This document shows positions 15,532-24,669 of a stretch of DNA of 45,827 nucleotides, one piece after another. The DNA is taken from NCBI GenBank assembly GCA_905479625.1, contig CAJQNF010000016.1, positions 1 through 45,827 on the forward strand, written 5' to 3'. The translations under genes were made by a program, and so were the position numbers. The notes beneath the pieces are model-generated. The model was given only the letters and a program-made list of their open reading frames with translations. It ran no database searches and had not been told where the DNA came from. The DNA comes from an uncultured Flavobacteriaceae bacterium (GTDB lineage: Bacteria; Bacteroidota; Bacteroidia; Flavobacteriales; Flavobacteriaceae). How positions within the stretch are numbered: the first letter of the stretch is position 1; each line of letters opens with the position of its first letter.

Positions 15532-17020
15532 CTTTTATAAAAATGTCATTTTTTGACAATGGCTTTTCCATTTCTCTCCATGTGAAACCTCTTAATTTTC
15601 TTGCGTTAAGAGGCAGCTTGGATGGAGGATAGGTTTGCCCGTCAGGGAAGGTAATGAATTTTGAGGTTTCAATTTTCCCGTCTCGGAGTACAAAATGAAT
15701 TTCACTACAAGACGTTTTTTCTATTCCGATAAGGACTTGTTCCTCATCTCTAACAAAATGAATCACTTCTGAATTACCAACTATATTGACAAATCGCAAA
15801 TCATCATCTTCAAATTTACCGTAAAGATCCCTTCCTTTGATCTGATTAAAACCTATAGAGTCTTTGTCAATGATAAAAGCATTTTTTAGCACTTTCAAAC
15901 TATCTAACTTATTGGTTTCAATATTGTTTAGCATTTGTATAGTATCTCCCGTAATCTGACTTTTCTGTGACCAAAGCACCGGGGACCGAAACATCTGTGT
16001 TAGTCCGCTTCCCTGGTCAGAATGTATAGAGTCACATTTGCCACTAAGATCACTTTTGAAGAATTTAACATGATGATACGCCCGAATGATTCTTTTATCA
16101 GGTTTCCCGGTAGCTAAAATAGTATCTCCATGAATAAAAAGTGAGTCCTTATTGGTATTGGTGATAGCTACTGCTTTTTTAATCACAAAAGCAGAATCGA
16201 CTTTCTCAAAAAACTCTGCATAATTACCCTTCAATACAATGTGATTGAGGGTGTCAGTAATGACTATATTCTTGGTAGCAGATGCAAAGCCAAGATTCCT
16301 GTTATAGAAAAGACTATCTGCCTTAATTTCCTTACTGTCATATTCTATTCTTGCATTTCTGGTAAAATGAGATATATTTGATTGCGTGTCATAAAATCCT
16401 TTTTCGCAGTAAATTAAGTTATCATCACTTTTTATAGTAGAGGCTCCATATAAAAATGCCCTGCCATTGTCTGTATAATAATCAAGATGGTTGGATTCAA
16501 GTACATAGTCCGGATTGGTTAGGACTACATTTGAGACGGCTTGAAATTTATTGTTACTCAAATAATAATTACCGGTATTGCTGGTTAGTACGTTGACACT
16601 GTCCTTAATGGTCGCACCATATTTATAAAAAAGTAGTTGTTGGGCCCTGTCAAAATTGAGTGTATCTGTACTTAGGGTCATTTTAGCGTCTTTGATGACC
16701 ACATCACCCCAGGACAAGGCTTTCTGAGTATTGCCGTTATATTCTGTATACTGGCTGGTCTGGATAACACTGTCACCCTGGTTGAGCACTACGTCGCCAT
16801 AAGCTTTTATAAAATTATCATTTTTGTAATGAATCGCTTTTTTACAATTGAGTTTGATACCTTCATGCCTTATGACAATATTTCCCAATAGAATAGTTGC
16901 TCCGGGAAGTCTGACCTCGTCAATACTGGAATTATCAGAATGGATGATCTGAATTCTTTTTTGAGCCATCGCAGACATCGAAAATAAGCAACATATGATA
17001 AACAGGAGTGTTGACTTCAA
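15521..17020 (-). CDS. OstA/LptA-like exported protein
   Basis: The 499-residue protein has a signal peptide (cleaved near AMA|QKR) and a long series of beta strands typical of the OstA/LptA superfamily, with repeated units such as NIVIRHEGIKLNCKKA, GDVVLNQGD and GDVVIKDAKMTLSTDTL. LptA/OstA proteins bridge the periplasm and carry lipopolysaccharide to the outer membrane. This version is about three times longer than E. coli LptA and is the kind seen in Bacteroidota, so a role in LPS or lipid transport is inferred. A promoter lies just upstream, and the aminotransferase gene overlaps its 3' end. Confidence 0.85.
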   Translation of the reverse strand: MKSTLLFIICCLFSMSAMAQKRIQIIHSDNSSIDEVRLPGATILLGNIVIRHEGIKLNCKKAIHYKNDNFIKAYGDVVLNQGDSVIQTSQYTEYNGNTQKALSWGDVVIKDAKMTLSTDTLNFDRAQQLLFYKYGATIKDSVNVLTSNTGNYYLSNNKFQAVSNVVLTNPDYVLESNHLDYYTDNGRAFLYGASTIKSDDNLIYCEKGFYDTQSNISHFTRNARIEYDSKEIKADSLFYNRNLGFASATKNIVITDTLNHIVLKGNYAEFFEKVDSAFVIKKAVAITNTNKDSLFIHGDTILATGKPDKRIIRAYHHVKFFKSDLSGKCDSIHSDQGSGLTQMFRSPVLWSQKSQITGDTIQMLNNIETNKLDSLKVLKNAFIIDKDSIGFNQIKGRDLYGKFEDDDLRFVNIVGNSEVIHFVRDEEQVLIGIEKTSCSEIHFVLRDGKIETSKFITFPDGQTYPPSKLPLNARKLRGFTWREMEKPLSKNDIFIKDEE

Positions 17021-17046
17021 TTGTGCTGTGTTTTAATTTAGCATGA

Positions 17047-17054
17047 CAAATATA
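17047..17054 (-). promoter_or_regulatory. -7 element of the OstA-aminotransferase promoter
   Basis: CAAATATA on + reads TATATTTG on the minus strand, an exact TAnnTTTG match 27 bases before the OstA ATG. It lies just past the purA terminator. Confidence 0.65.
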
Positions 17055-17062
17055 ACTAAATG

Positions 17063-17104
17063 AAAAAAGGTAAAGTACCCAATAAGAATCTTTACCTTTT
17101 TTTT
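17063..17104 (-). terminator. Terminator of purA
   Basis: AAAAAAGGTAAAG (17063-17075) pairs perfectly with CTTTACCTTTTTT (17090-17104) around a 14-base loop, about 20 bases downstream of the purA stop on the minus strand. Confidence 0.85.
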
Positions 17105-17122
17105 AAGACTAGTTAGAAATTG

Positions 17123-18391
17123 TTATACCGTTATGGTTTGTTTTCTGTCTGGGCCAACAGATACGATCGTTACCTTAACGCCTACAAAATCTTCAATAAA
17201 GGCAATATAGTCGTTTAGGTTCTTCGGTAATTGTCCTGCTTCTGTCATCATGGTCAGGTCTTCTTTCCACCCTTCTAACTCAGTATAATTTACCGATAAG
17301 TTTTTTTCTTCGATGTTAAAAGGGAAGTGAAATATATCTTCGCCTTTATAGGTATAGGATGTACATGCTTTTAGTACTTCAAAGCCAGAAAGAACATCTC
17401 CCTTCATCATAATTAATTGGGTAACTCCGTTGATCTGAACCGCATATTTAAGTGCGATCAGGTCTAGCCAGCCACAACGTCTTGGTCTCCCTGTGGTAGC
17501 CCCGAATTCATGGCCCACCTTACCCATGGTTTCTCCATCCTTATCAAAAAGTTCGGTTGGGAAAGGTCCTGAGCCCACTCGGGTAACATAGGCTTTAAAT
17601 ATTCCGAAAACGTCACCAATTTTATTAGGAGCTACTCCCAGTCCTGTACAGGCTCCTGCAGCAGTTGTGTTCGAAGAAGTCACAAAAGGATATGTGCCAA
17701 AATCTATATCTAACAGGGAGCCTTGAGCACCTTCAGCCAGAATAGATTTACCATCAGCTAAAGCCTGATTGATATATTCTTCACTATCAATAAAAGTTAG
17801 TTGTTTTAAAACGTCAATGGCATGAAAGAATTCTTTCTCTAATTCCTCAAGATCAAATTCAAGTTCAACAGCATAGAAACTGATCATGTTCAGGTGCTTT
17901 TCAGTTAAGGCCCTGTAACGTTGTTTCCAGTCTTGCATTTCAAGATCTCCTATTCTGAGACCGTTTCTGCCCGTTTTATCCATATAGGTTGGGCCTATTC
18001 CTTTAAGCGTTGAGCCGATTTTTAACTTGCCTTTCATCTTTTCAGATGCAGCATCCAATAAGCGATGCGTTGGTAAAATAATATGGGCCTTTCTTGAAAT
18101 CAGCAGTTTGGTTTTGAAATCAATGTTATAGCTGCTGAGATTGTCAAGTTCTTTTTTAAATATAACAGGATCGATCACTACTCCGTTACCTACAATATTG
18201 ATCGCTCGGTCGTGAAAAATTCCCGACGGTATGGTGTGTAGCACGTGTTTGTTCCCATCAAAAATTAAAGTATGACCAGCGTTCGGGCCTCCCTGAAACC
18301 TGGCAATGATATCGTAATTTTTGGTAAGTACATCAACGATTTTTCCTTTTCCTTCATCACCCCATTGTAGGCCTAGTAGTAAATCAATCAT
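17123..18391 (-). CDS. purA: Adenylosuccinate synthetase PurA
   Basis: PurA joins IMP and aspartate using GTP, the first step from IMP to AMP. The 422-residue length is normal. Visible motifs are the N-terminal P-loop GLQWGDEGKGKIVD with the catalytic Asp, FQGGPNAGHT with the catalytic His, GIGPTYMDKTGRNGLRIGDL, EGAQGSLLDIDFGTYPFVTSSNTTAAGA, and the GATTGRPRRCGWLDL region. The gene starts 17 bases after the Fur-family gene and is probably transcribed with it. Confidence 0.97.
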   Translation of the reverse strand: MIDLLLGLQWGDEGKGKIVDVLTKNYDIIARFQGGPNAGHTLIFDGNKHVLHTIPSGIFHDRAINIVGNGVVIDPVIFKKELDNLSSYNIDFKTKLLISRKAHIILPTHRLLDAASEKMKGKLKIGSTLKGIGPTYMDKTGRNGLRIGDLEMQDWKQRYRALTEKHLNMISFYAVELEFDLEELEKEFFHAIDVLKQLTFIDSEEYINQALADGKSILAEGAQGSLLDIDFGTYPFVTSSNTTAAGACTGLGVAPNKIGDVFGIFKAYVTRVGSGPFPTELFDKDGETMGKVGHEFGATTGRPRRCGWLDLIALKYAVQINGVTQLIMMKGDVLSGFEVLKACTSYTYKGEDIFHFPFNIEEKNLSVNYTELEGWKEDLTMMTEAGQLPKNLNDYIAFIEDFVGVKVTIVSVGPDRKQTITV

Positions 18392-18408
18392 TTAATAAAT
18401 TTTATAAG

Positions 18409-18855
18409 TTATTCTGCTGTTTGGTTCTTTTGACCATAGAAGTATAGTGAATGACTTTCAATTTTGACATTGAAAACGTCCTCAATGGATTTTTTGATAT
18501 TCTCGATTCTGGGATCGCAAAATTCGATTACTTCACCAGTATCGGTCAAAATAATATGGTCGTGTTGTTTGTTAAAATAGGACTTTTCGTAATGAGCCTG
18601 GTTCTGACCAAATTGATGGCGTCTTACCAGCCCGCATTCTAATAGTAATTCAATAGTGTTGTATAAGGTTGCCCTACTTACCCGATAATTTTTGTTCTTC
18701 ATCTCTATATACAGGGTCTCGATGTCAAAGTGATCATCGTTGTCATATATTTCCTGAAGAATCGCAAATCTTTCAGGTGTTTTCCTGTGATTATTGTCTT
18801 CTAAAAACTTGGTAAAGAAGTTTTTAACTGTTTCCTGATTTTGGCTATTACTCAT
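18409..18855 (-). CDS. Fur-family transcriptional regulator lacking the structural CxxC
   Basis: The 148-residue protein has the Fur/PerR layout: a winged helix ([45 protein letters not shown]) and a dimer domain with [21 protein letters not shown]. The usual CxxC of the structural zinc site (as in HLVCLDCGKV) is ILTDTGEV here, so one of the two Cys pairs is lost while HDH and the FCDPRIE segment remain. The frame is open 27 codons further up to 18936, but that part contains the -7 box and the sequence is unlike Fur, so ATG 18855 is preferred. It lies between rsh and purA and may sense metal or peroxide; the targets are unknown. Confidence 0.9.
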   Translation of the reverse strand: MSNSQNQETVKNFFTKFLEDNNHRKTPERFAILQEIYDNDDHFDIETLYIEMKNKNYRVSRATLYNTIELLLECGLVRRHQFGQNQAHYEKSYFNKQHDHIILTDTGEVIEFCDPRIENIKKSIEDVFNVKIESHSLYFYGQKNQTAE

Positions 18856-18882
18856 GTAAATAAAATCCTGGTTCTTGCTCTG

Positions 18883-18890
18883 CAAAGTTA
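18883..18890 (-). promoter_or_regulatory. -7 element of the fur-purA promoter
   Basis: CAAAGTTA on + reads TAACTTTG on the minus strand, an exact TAnnTTTG match 27 bases before the ATG at 18855. It rules out the longer frame start at 18936. Confidence 0.65.
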
Positions 18891-18936
18891 CATTTAATCC
18901 CCACATTAAAGTGAAATAATTATAAAAAAGTAACAA

Positions 18937-21153
18937 TTAATTGGTATTTCTGATCACTTTTTCCAGACCATCAATTTCAAGCAGTTTTTTTATAAGATTG
19001 TTCAATTGTGTGTTGTTGCCGATATGTACAGTGATGAATCCGTGAAAAAAGCCTTCATCACCTGAAATGTTTAAACTCTGAATATTTACATTCAGGATTC
19101 CGGAAATCACTTTGGTAACATCATTGACCAAACCCAGATTATCTACTCCCGTTAGTTCCAGTGTTGCTTTAAAACCTTGCTGGGACGAATCTACCCATTT
19201 TGCCGAGATAACCCTATAGGCGTATTGTGATTGTAAACTTACAGCATTAGGGCAATTGTGCTTATGCACTTTTATACCTTCTTTGATCGTTACAAATCCA
19301 AAAACGCGATCTCCGGGAATCGGATTACAGCATTTTGACAAACTGTATTTTAGTTTCTCTTCTTCTTTGCCAAAAACAAGCATGTCATAATTTGCCGTGA
19401 CTTCATCCTTAATTATTTCATTTTTCGATGCCGTGGACCTGTTCATACGGCTTTTTAGAAAATGCATCAATACATTAGACCTCTGGCTCGCGTACTTTTT
19501 AAGTTGCTGATTGTCAATGCTTCCGTCTCCAATTTTATAGAACATATCAAAACTGGTTTTTAATTTAAAGAAATTAACCAATTCATTGATTGTCTTTTCA
19601 TTCAGCTTTATTTTCAGATGCCGAAGTTTTCTCTCAAGTACTTCCTTTCCTTCCTTCGCAATAATTTTATGCTCCTCTTTCAGGATACTTTTGATCTTGG
19701 ATTTGGCTCTGGCTGTTTTTACAATATCAAGCCAGGCCAGTTTGGGTTTTTGGTTTTTTGCAGTAATGATTTCAACCTGGTCACCACTATGCAATTCTTT
19801 ACTGATCTGCGTAAGTCGACCATTTACTTTTGCTGCCCTGCACTTCATCCCAACTTCTGAGTGAATAGCAAAAGCGAAATCAAGTGCGGTAGCACCTTTA
19901 GGAAGTGACTTAATATCGCCATTCGGGGTGAAAACATAGATTTCTTTCGCGTAAAGATTCAGTTTGAACTGTTCTACAAAATCCACAGCATTGACATCAG
20001 GGTTTTCTAATGATTCCCGAAGTTTATTCAACCATTCTTCCAAACCACTTTCCTTTTGAGATCCTTGTTTGTATTTGAAATGGGCTGCATATCCTTTTTC
20101 GGCAATTTCATTCATCCTGTTGGATCTTATTTGGATTTCCACCCATTTTCCCCTGGGGCCCATAACTGTGGTATGCAAAGATTCATAGCCGGTAGTTTTA
20201 GGTTGTGTGATCCAATCCCTTAACCTGCTGGGATTAGGGCTAAAATGATCAGTTACTATTGAATAAATTTTCCAGGCGTCGAACTTTTCATCTTTTAAAC
20301 TTGAGTGATATACAATCCTAATCGCGAATTTATCATAAACCTCATCATAGGAAACGCCCTGATTCATCATTTTTCTACGTATGGAATAGATGGATTTTGT
20401 CCGTCCTTTTATCGTATACGAAAAGCCTTCCTGATCTAATGAATTCTTGATGGTTTTTGTAAAACTTTCAATATATTTTTTCTGTTCTTCTTTACTTTCA
20501 GATATTTTTTCTTCAATGTCGTTATACACTTCATTTTCAGTGTATTTAAGCCCAAGGTCTTCAAGCTGCGTTTTGATATTATACAGGCCTAGCCGGTGGG
20601 CGAGGGGGGCGTAAATAAATAAAGTTTCCGAGGCGATTTTTACCTGTTTGTCTTCTCTCATAGAATCAAGAGTCTGCATGTTGTGAAGACGGTCAGCAAT
20701 TTTGATAAGGATCACCCTGACATCATCATTTAGGGTGAGCAGCATCTTTCTGAAATTTTCTGCCTGAATGGAAACATTCTGGTCTTTTTGCAGTTTTGAG
20801 ATTTTAGTGAGTCCGTTGACAATTTTTGTGATAGTCTCTCCGAATAGTTGTTCAATATCAGCGAAAGTATACTCCGTATCTTCCACCACATCGTGCAATA
20901 GTGCAGAAGCTATGCTATAGGCTCCAAGACCTATTTCATTTGCTACGATCTTGGCAACTGCTATGGGGTGGTAAATATAAGGCTCTCCCGTTTTTCGTCT
21001 TTGCTCCTTGTGTGCATCAGCTGCAATGTCAAAAGCTTTACGAATCAAAAGCTTGTCCTCATTGGATAGCGTTTGATAGGTGTCTTTTAGCATGTCCTTG
21101 TATCGACTTGCAATTTCCTTTTTCTCTTGATCGAGCGTTACGGTATATGCCAT
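18937..21153 (-). CDS. RelA/SpoT-family (p)ppGpp synthetase/hydrolase
   Basis: The 738-residue stringent-response enzyme makes and degrades (p)ppGpp. In order: a hydrolase HD domain with H62, H87-D88 and VEDT, plus IADRLHNMQTL; a synthetase domain with TKSIYSIRRKM, YDKFAIRIVY, the RxKD-type motif RLRDWI and TTGYESLHTTVMGP; a TGS domain (IYVFTPNGDIKSLPKGATALDFAFAIH); a conserved helical/zinc region (SKCCNPIPGDRVFGF); and a C-terminal ACT domain. The HD residues are intact and the basic RxRD replaces the acidic EXDD of synthesis-only RelA, so it should be bifunctional. This may be the only long RSH in the genome, as is common in Bacteroidota. Confidence 0.95.
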   Translation of the reverse strand: MAYTVTLDQEKKEIASRYKDMLKDTYQTLSNEDKLLIRKAFDIAADAHKEQRRKTGEPYIYHPIAVAKIVANEIGLGAYSIASALLHDVVEDTEYTFADIEQLFGETITKIVNGLTKISKLQKDQNVSIQAENFRKMLLTLNDDVRVILIKIADRLHNMQTLDSMREDKQVKIASETLFIYAPLAHRLGLYNIKTQLEDLGLKYTENEVYNDIEEKISESKEEQKKYIESFTKTIKNSLDQEGFSYTIKGRTKSIYSIRRKMMNQGVSYDEVYDKFAIRIVYHSSLKDEKFDAWKIYSIVTDHFSPNPSRLRDWITQPKTTGYESLHTTVMGPRGKWVEIQIRSNRMNEIAEKGYAAHFKYKQGSQKESGLEEWLNKLRESLENPDVNAVDFVEQFKLNLYAKEIYVFTPNGDIKSLPKGATALDFAFAIHSEVGMKCRAAKVNGRLTQISKELHSGDQVEIITAKNQKPKLAWLDIVKTARAKSKIKSILKEEHKIIAKEGKEVLERKLRHLKIKLNEKTINELVNFFKLKTSFDMFYKIGDGSIDNQQLKKYASQRSNVLMHFLKSRMNRSTASKNEIIKDEVTANYDMLVFGKEEEKLKYSLSKCCNPIPGDRVFGFVTIKEGIKVHKHNCPNAVSLQSQYAYRVISAKWVDSSQQGFKATLELTGVDNLGLVNDVTKVISGILNVNIQSLNISGDEGFFHGFITVHIGNNTQLNNLIKKLLEIDGLEKVIRNTN

Positions 21154-21230
21154 AGATTAAAAATACTATAAAGCATACTAATTAGCAAGTTTTTTAATCA
21201 GCAAATCAAACCGTTACTATAGCTTAAGTG

Positions 21231-22466
21231 TTAGGAGTTTGTGAGATTCCTTACCCTTTGCAGTAAGGTTGGATGAGAATAATGAACAAATACATTGGCC
21301 TTATGTGGCGTGAGATTACTCAGGCTATTCCTGGATAACTTTTTAAGGGATGAGACCAGGTCTTCTGCGTTGTATTTTATTTTGGCATAATTATCTGCCT
21401 GATACTCGAATCTTCTTGAGATATAATTCATCAAGATTCCGGTTAGCTCAGAAATAGGACTGTACAGAATGCCAAAAGTGACCAGTCCAATGTGAAAACT
21501 TGGCATTTTTACAGAAAGTGCTTCTGAAAGAATTGCATTATCGATTAAAAGTGAAAACACAAAAAGGGTGATCCCTGTTAGTAACAGGGAAACTAACATG
21601 TTGACCATAACATGTTTTTTCTTGTAATGACCTATTTCATGGGCCAGAACAGCTACAATTTCATTCGTGCTAAGGTCATTGATCAGTGTGTCATAAAGAA
21701 CAATTCTCTTTTTTGCACCAAAACCTGAAAAATAAGCATTTGCTTTTGTTGACCTTTTCGAACCGTCTATGACGTAGATATTATTCAAAGTAAAGCCTGC
21801 TTTTTTTGAAAACGCATAAATAGACTCTTTTAAAGTGCCTTCTTCAAGAGGCGTTTGTTTGTTAAACAGAGGCACAATAAGTGAAGAATAAAACATCGTC
21901 ATAAAAATGGTGAATACACCTATGAATAGCCAGGTATATATCCAAAAAAGATCTCCGGTTTTATTATAGAACCAAATGATAATGGCCAGAATACCACCTC
22001 CAATGAGGACACTGAGCAGCCATCCTTTGATTTTGTCAACAAGAAAAAGCTTTTTTGAAGTTTTATTAAATCCAAATTTTTCTTCAATCACAAAAGTATG
22101 GTAATAAGAAAACGGTGTATTCAGTATGTCACTGCCAATCATGATGATACCAAAAAATATAAGCGCTACACTGATTTCATTATTGCTGAAACCGCGCGCA
22201 AACCCATCCACCCATGCAAAACCTTTAAAAATAAAAAAGCACAAGGTGAGTAGCATGGTAAAGGAGCTTGTTAAAAGAGAAAATCGGTAATTCTCCTTTT
22301 TGTAGTCTTGCGACTTGCTATATTCCTCACGATTATAGACATCTTCAAGCTCATCCGGAATAGCATCGTTAAAATGCTTTGCATTCAGATGGTCAATGTA
22401 TTTATCAATTACGAAATCTAAAAGAAGAATACCGATAATGATATAGAATAGAAATTGTGGACTCAT
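21231..22466 (-). CDS. Ste24-like M48 metallopeptidase
   Basis: The 411-residue integral membrane protease has several hydrophobic segments in its N-terminal half and around 275-320, and the zinc motif HEIGHYKKKH preceded by STNEIVAVLA. The third zinc ligand is expected in SRRFEYQADNYAKI. Sequence and topology fit CAAX prenyl protease 1 (Ste24) homologues, which cleave membrane-associated proteins. In bacteria the substrate is usually unknown and no prenylation is implied. It is preceded by the TrmH-type gene on the same strand after a 35-base gap. Confidence 0.92.
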   Translation of the reverse strand: MSPQFLFYIIIGILLLDFVIDKYIDHLNAKHFNDAIPDELEDVYNREEYSKSQDYKKENYRFSLLTSSFTMLLTLCFFIFKGFAWVDGFARGFSNNEISVALIFFGIIMIGSDILNTPFSYYHTFVIEEKFGFNKTSKKLFLVDKIKGWLLSVLIGGGILAIIIWFYNKTGDLFWIYTWLFIGVFTIFMTMFYSSLIVPLFNKQTPLEEGTLKESIYAFSKKAGFTLNNIYVIDGSKRSTKANAYFSGFGAKKRIVLYDTLINDLSTNEIVAVLAHEIGHYKKKHVMVNMLVSLLLTGITLFVFSLLIDNAILSEALSVKMPSFHIGLVTFGILYSPISELTGILMNYISRRFEYQADNYAKIKYNAEDLVSSLKKLSRNSLSNLTPHKANVFVHYSHPTLLQRVRNLTNS

Positions 22467-22501
22467 GTTTATATAAGTAGGTTCATATGTGAAAGGTTAA
22501 C

Positions 22502-23314
22502 TTAACGTTTAAAGCCCCTTTGCCTTTTCGCTTCAAAAATAACAATTGCAGCTGAAACAGAAACATTCAGGGAATCTATTTTGCCCTGCATTGGAATGAT
22601 GACATTCTCAGTAGCGCTCTCCAGCCATTGTTCGCTTAATCCCGTCGCTTCTGTACCAACGACCACTGCAGAAGGTTTAGTATAGTCCATTGTATGGTAT
22701 GGAACACTGCGGTCGTCTAATGCCGCAGTAAAAATATTAATTTGTTTTTTCTGTAATAAGTTTAAAATTTCATCTGTGCTGCCCATAGCAATTTGATTCG
22801 TGAAAACACAACCTACGCTTGACCTGATAATATTGGGGTTATAAAGATCAGTTTTTGGATTAGCAATAATAACTGCGTCAAGATGAGCGGCATCGGCAGT
22901 TCTGAGCAATGCTCCGATATTTCCTGGTTTTTCTGAAGCTTCGGCCACGAGAATTAAAGCATTGTTGCTAAGATTTAAATTGCTTAATAACAGATTTTTG
23001 GAAACTGCAATCGCAACAATACCTTCAGTTGTTTTTCGGTGTGCTATTTTTTGGTAAACTTTTAAAGATAGCTTGACTAATCCAGGCTTTACAACATGGT
23101 AGGATGACAATAATTGTTCTAAAACACTTCTATCAATAATCTCTTCACAGAATAGGAATTGCTCGATGTCATAGCCTCCTTCAATCGCAAGCGAAATCTC
23201 TCTGTGACCTTCAATAATGAACCGCCCTTTTTGTTTTCTTATCCTTGATTTTTCCTGTAATTGAATGATTTCTTTAACAAGATCATTTTGCAGGCTTGAA
23301 ATTTCTTTTATCAT
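22502..23314 (-). CDS. TrmH/SpoU-family RNA 2'-O-methyltransferase
   Basis: The 270-residue protein has an N-terminal RNA-binding substrate domain (ISSLQNDLVKEIIQLQEKSRIRKQKGRFIIEGHRE) and a C-terminal SPOUT methyltransferase domain with a trefoil knot. The SpoU motifs are visible: EKPGNIGALLRTADAA (motif 1), VVVGTEATGLSEQWL (motif 2) and IPMQGKIDSLNVSVSAAIVIFEAKRQR (motif 3). It should methylate a ribose in rRNA or tRNA with S-adenosylmethionine. The length and N-terminal domain fit the rRNA-type (RlmB-like/TsnR-like) members, but the target nucleotide cannot be read. Confidence 0.92.
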   Translation of the reverse strand: MIKEISSLQNDLVKEIIQLQEKSRIRKQKGRFIIEGHREISLAIEGGYDIEQFLFCEEIIDRSVLEQLLSSYHVVKPGLVKLSLKVYQKIAHRKTTEGIVAIAVSKNLLLSNLNLSNNALILVAEASEKPGNIGALLRTADAAHLDAVIIANPKTDLYNPNIIRSSVGCVFTNQIAMGSTDEILNLLQKKQINIFTAALDDRSVPYHTMDYTKPSAVVVGTEATGLSEQWLESATENVIIPMQGKIDSLNVSVSAAIVIFEAKRQRGFKR

Positions 23315-23352
23315 GAAATAAATTTAAAAGAAGTGATCAATCGCGTTATTCT

Positions 23353-24657
23353 CTATTCGGCTGCCTGGGAATATTTATCCATATAACGTTTCCAAAGCAT
23401 TGTTTGATGGGTCTCAAGACTAATATCACGACCATCTATAAATGCCTTTGTCAACATGTTTCCTCTCATATCAAGCGCATTACCCTGACTGATAAACAAG
23501 GTGGCGCTCTTTCCTTTTTCTAAGGACCCGTATGTTTTATCTATTCCTAAGATCTTTGCAGCATTCAAAGTGATCAACTGTAAGGCTTGTTCAAAAGAAA
23601 GTCCATAGGCAGCAGTTGTGCCGGCATAGAACGGTAGATTACGACCATTCATCCTTTCCATGCCCCCACTGTTCTCAAGGGCCACCAGAACTCCATTTTT
23701 ATAAAGCGTCGCTGCGTTTTTATAAGAGAGGTCATAATCGTCATCCTCATTGCTTGGTAACGAATGTGCACGTTTTATAAGAACTGAGATATTTTCTTTT
23801 TTGATTAACTCGATTGTTTTATAAGCCTCCTCTGCACCGACCAAGACAATTTGATTTATTTCTAAAGATTTCATGGCGGAGATAGCATCTATAATACCCT
23901 TTTGTTTTCTGACGTGAATATATACTTTCTGGTTTCCTTTGAAGACTTCTTTTAAAGCTGCATAGGGAAGGTTTACTTTTGTAGCCGGACTTTTCTGATA
24001 TGCCTTTGCATTAGCCATAAAAACTTTGAGCTCAGAAACTTCCTTCTCGTACTTTTTATTCTTTTTTGAAACTACTGCACTGATAGAAGGTTCATATTTT
24101 CGAATAGATGATTGAGGCCAATTTATATGTATACCATCATCAATTTTGACAGCTGCGTCTTCCCAGTTCCATGCATCTAATTGCACTATAGAAGACGTTC
24201 CGGAAATTCTTCCACCTCGCGGAGTTACTTGAGCAAGCAGAATACCATTGGGTCTCATGCTTTCCACGACCTTTGACTCAGCATTATAGGCAATTAAACT
24301 TCTCACATGGGGCAATAAACTTCCTATTTCATCAAAGTCTCTGGTAGCTTTGACGGCATCAATTTCTCCTAGGCCCAAAGTAGAATTTGGCATGATGAGG
24401 CCGGGATAAACGTGTTGACCATCTGCCTTAATTACAGAACCTTCTGCATTAATTTCGTTCGTTTTTCCTATTTCTTTTATCAAGCCTGCCTCTAGAATAA
24501 TTGTGGCATTTTCAATAACGGAACCATCTCCAATATGTGCAGTGGCACCAACGATGCTTATGGTTTCACTTGTTGCATTAGCAGGCGTCTGTTGGGCCTT
24601 AACCTGACTGAAACCGAGGACAAGTATAAAACTTGCTATGATATAAATATTTTTCAT
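23353..24657 (-). CDS. Exported amidohydrolase-like protein, metal site degenerate
   Basis: The 434-residue protein has a signal peptide (ends near VKA|QQT) and an amidohydrolase-superfamily layout: a beta-sandwich start (VGATAHIGDGSVIENATIILEAG), a barrel, and the usual end LITLNAAKILGIDKTYGSLEKGKSATLFI. The HxH metal motif that should follow PGLID is absent: PGLIMPNST has Asn91 and Thr93 in place of both His residues. It is therefore unlikely to be an ordinary metal-dependent hydrolase. It lies 12 bases after a second, larger amidohydrolase gene and is probably co-translated with it, so it may be a partner or an altered subunit. Confidence 0.88.
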   Translation of the reverse strand: MKNIYIIASFILVLGFSQVKAQQTPANATSETISIVGATAHIGDGSVIENATIILEAGLIKEIGKTNEINAEGSVIKADGQHVYPGLIMPNSTLGLGEIDAVKATRDFDEIGSLLPHVRSLIAYNAESKVVESMRPNGILLAQVTPRGGRISGTSSIVQLDAWNWEDAAVKIDDGIHINWPQSSIRKYEPSISAVVSKKNKKYEKEVSELKVFMANAKAYQKSPATKVNLPYAALKEVFKGNQKVYIHVRKQKGIIDAISAMKSLEINQIVLVGAEEAYKTIELIKKENISVLIKRAHSLPSNEDDDYDLSYKNAATLYKNGVLVALENSGGMERMNGRNLPFYAGTTAAYGLSFEQALQLITLNAAKILGIDKTYGSLEKGKSATLFISQGNALDMRGNMLTKAFIDGRDISLETHQTMLWKRYMDKYSQAAE

Positions 24658-24669
24658 GGATTCTTTTTT

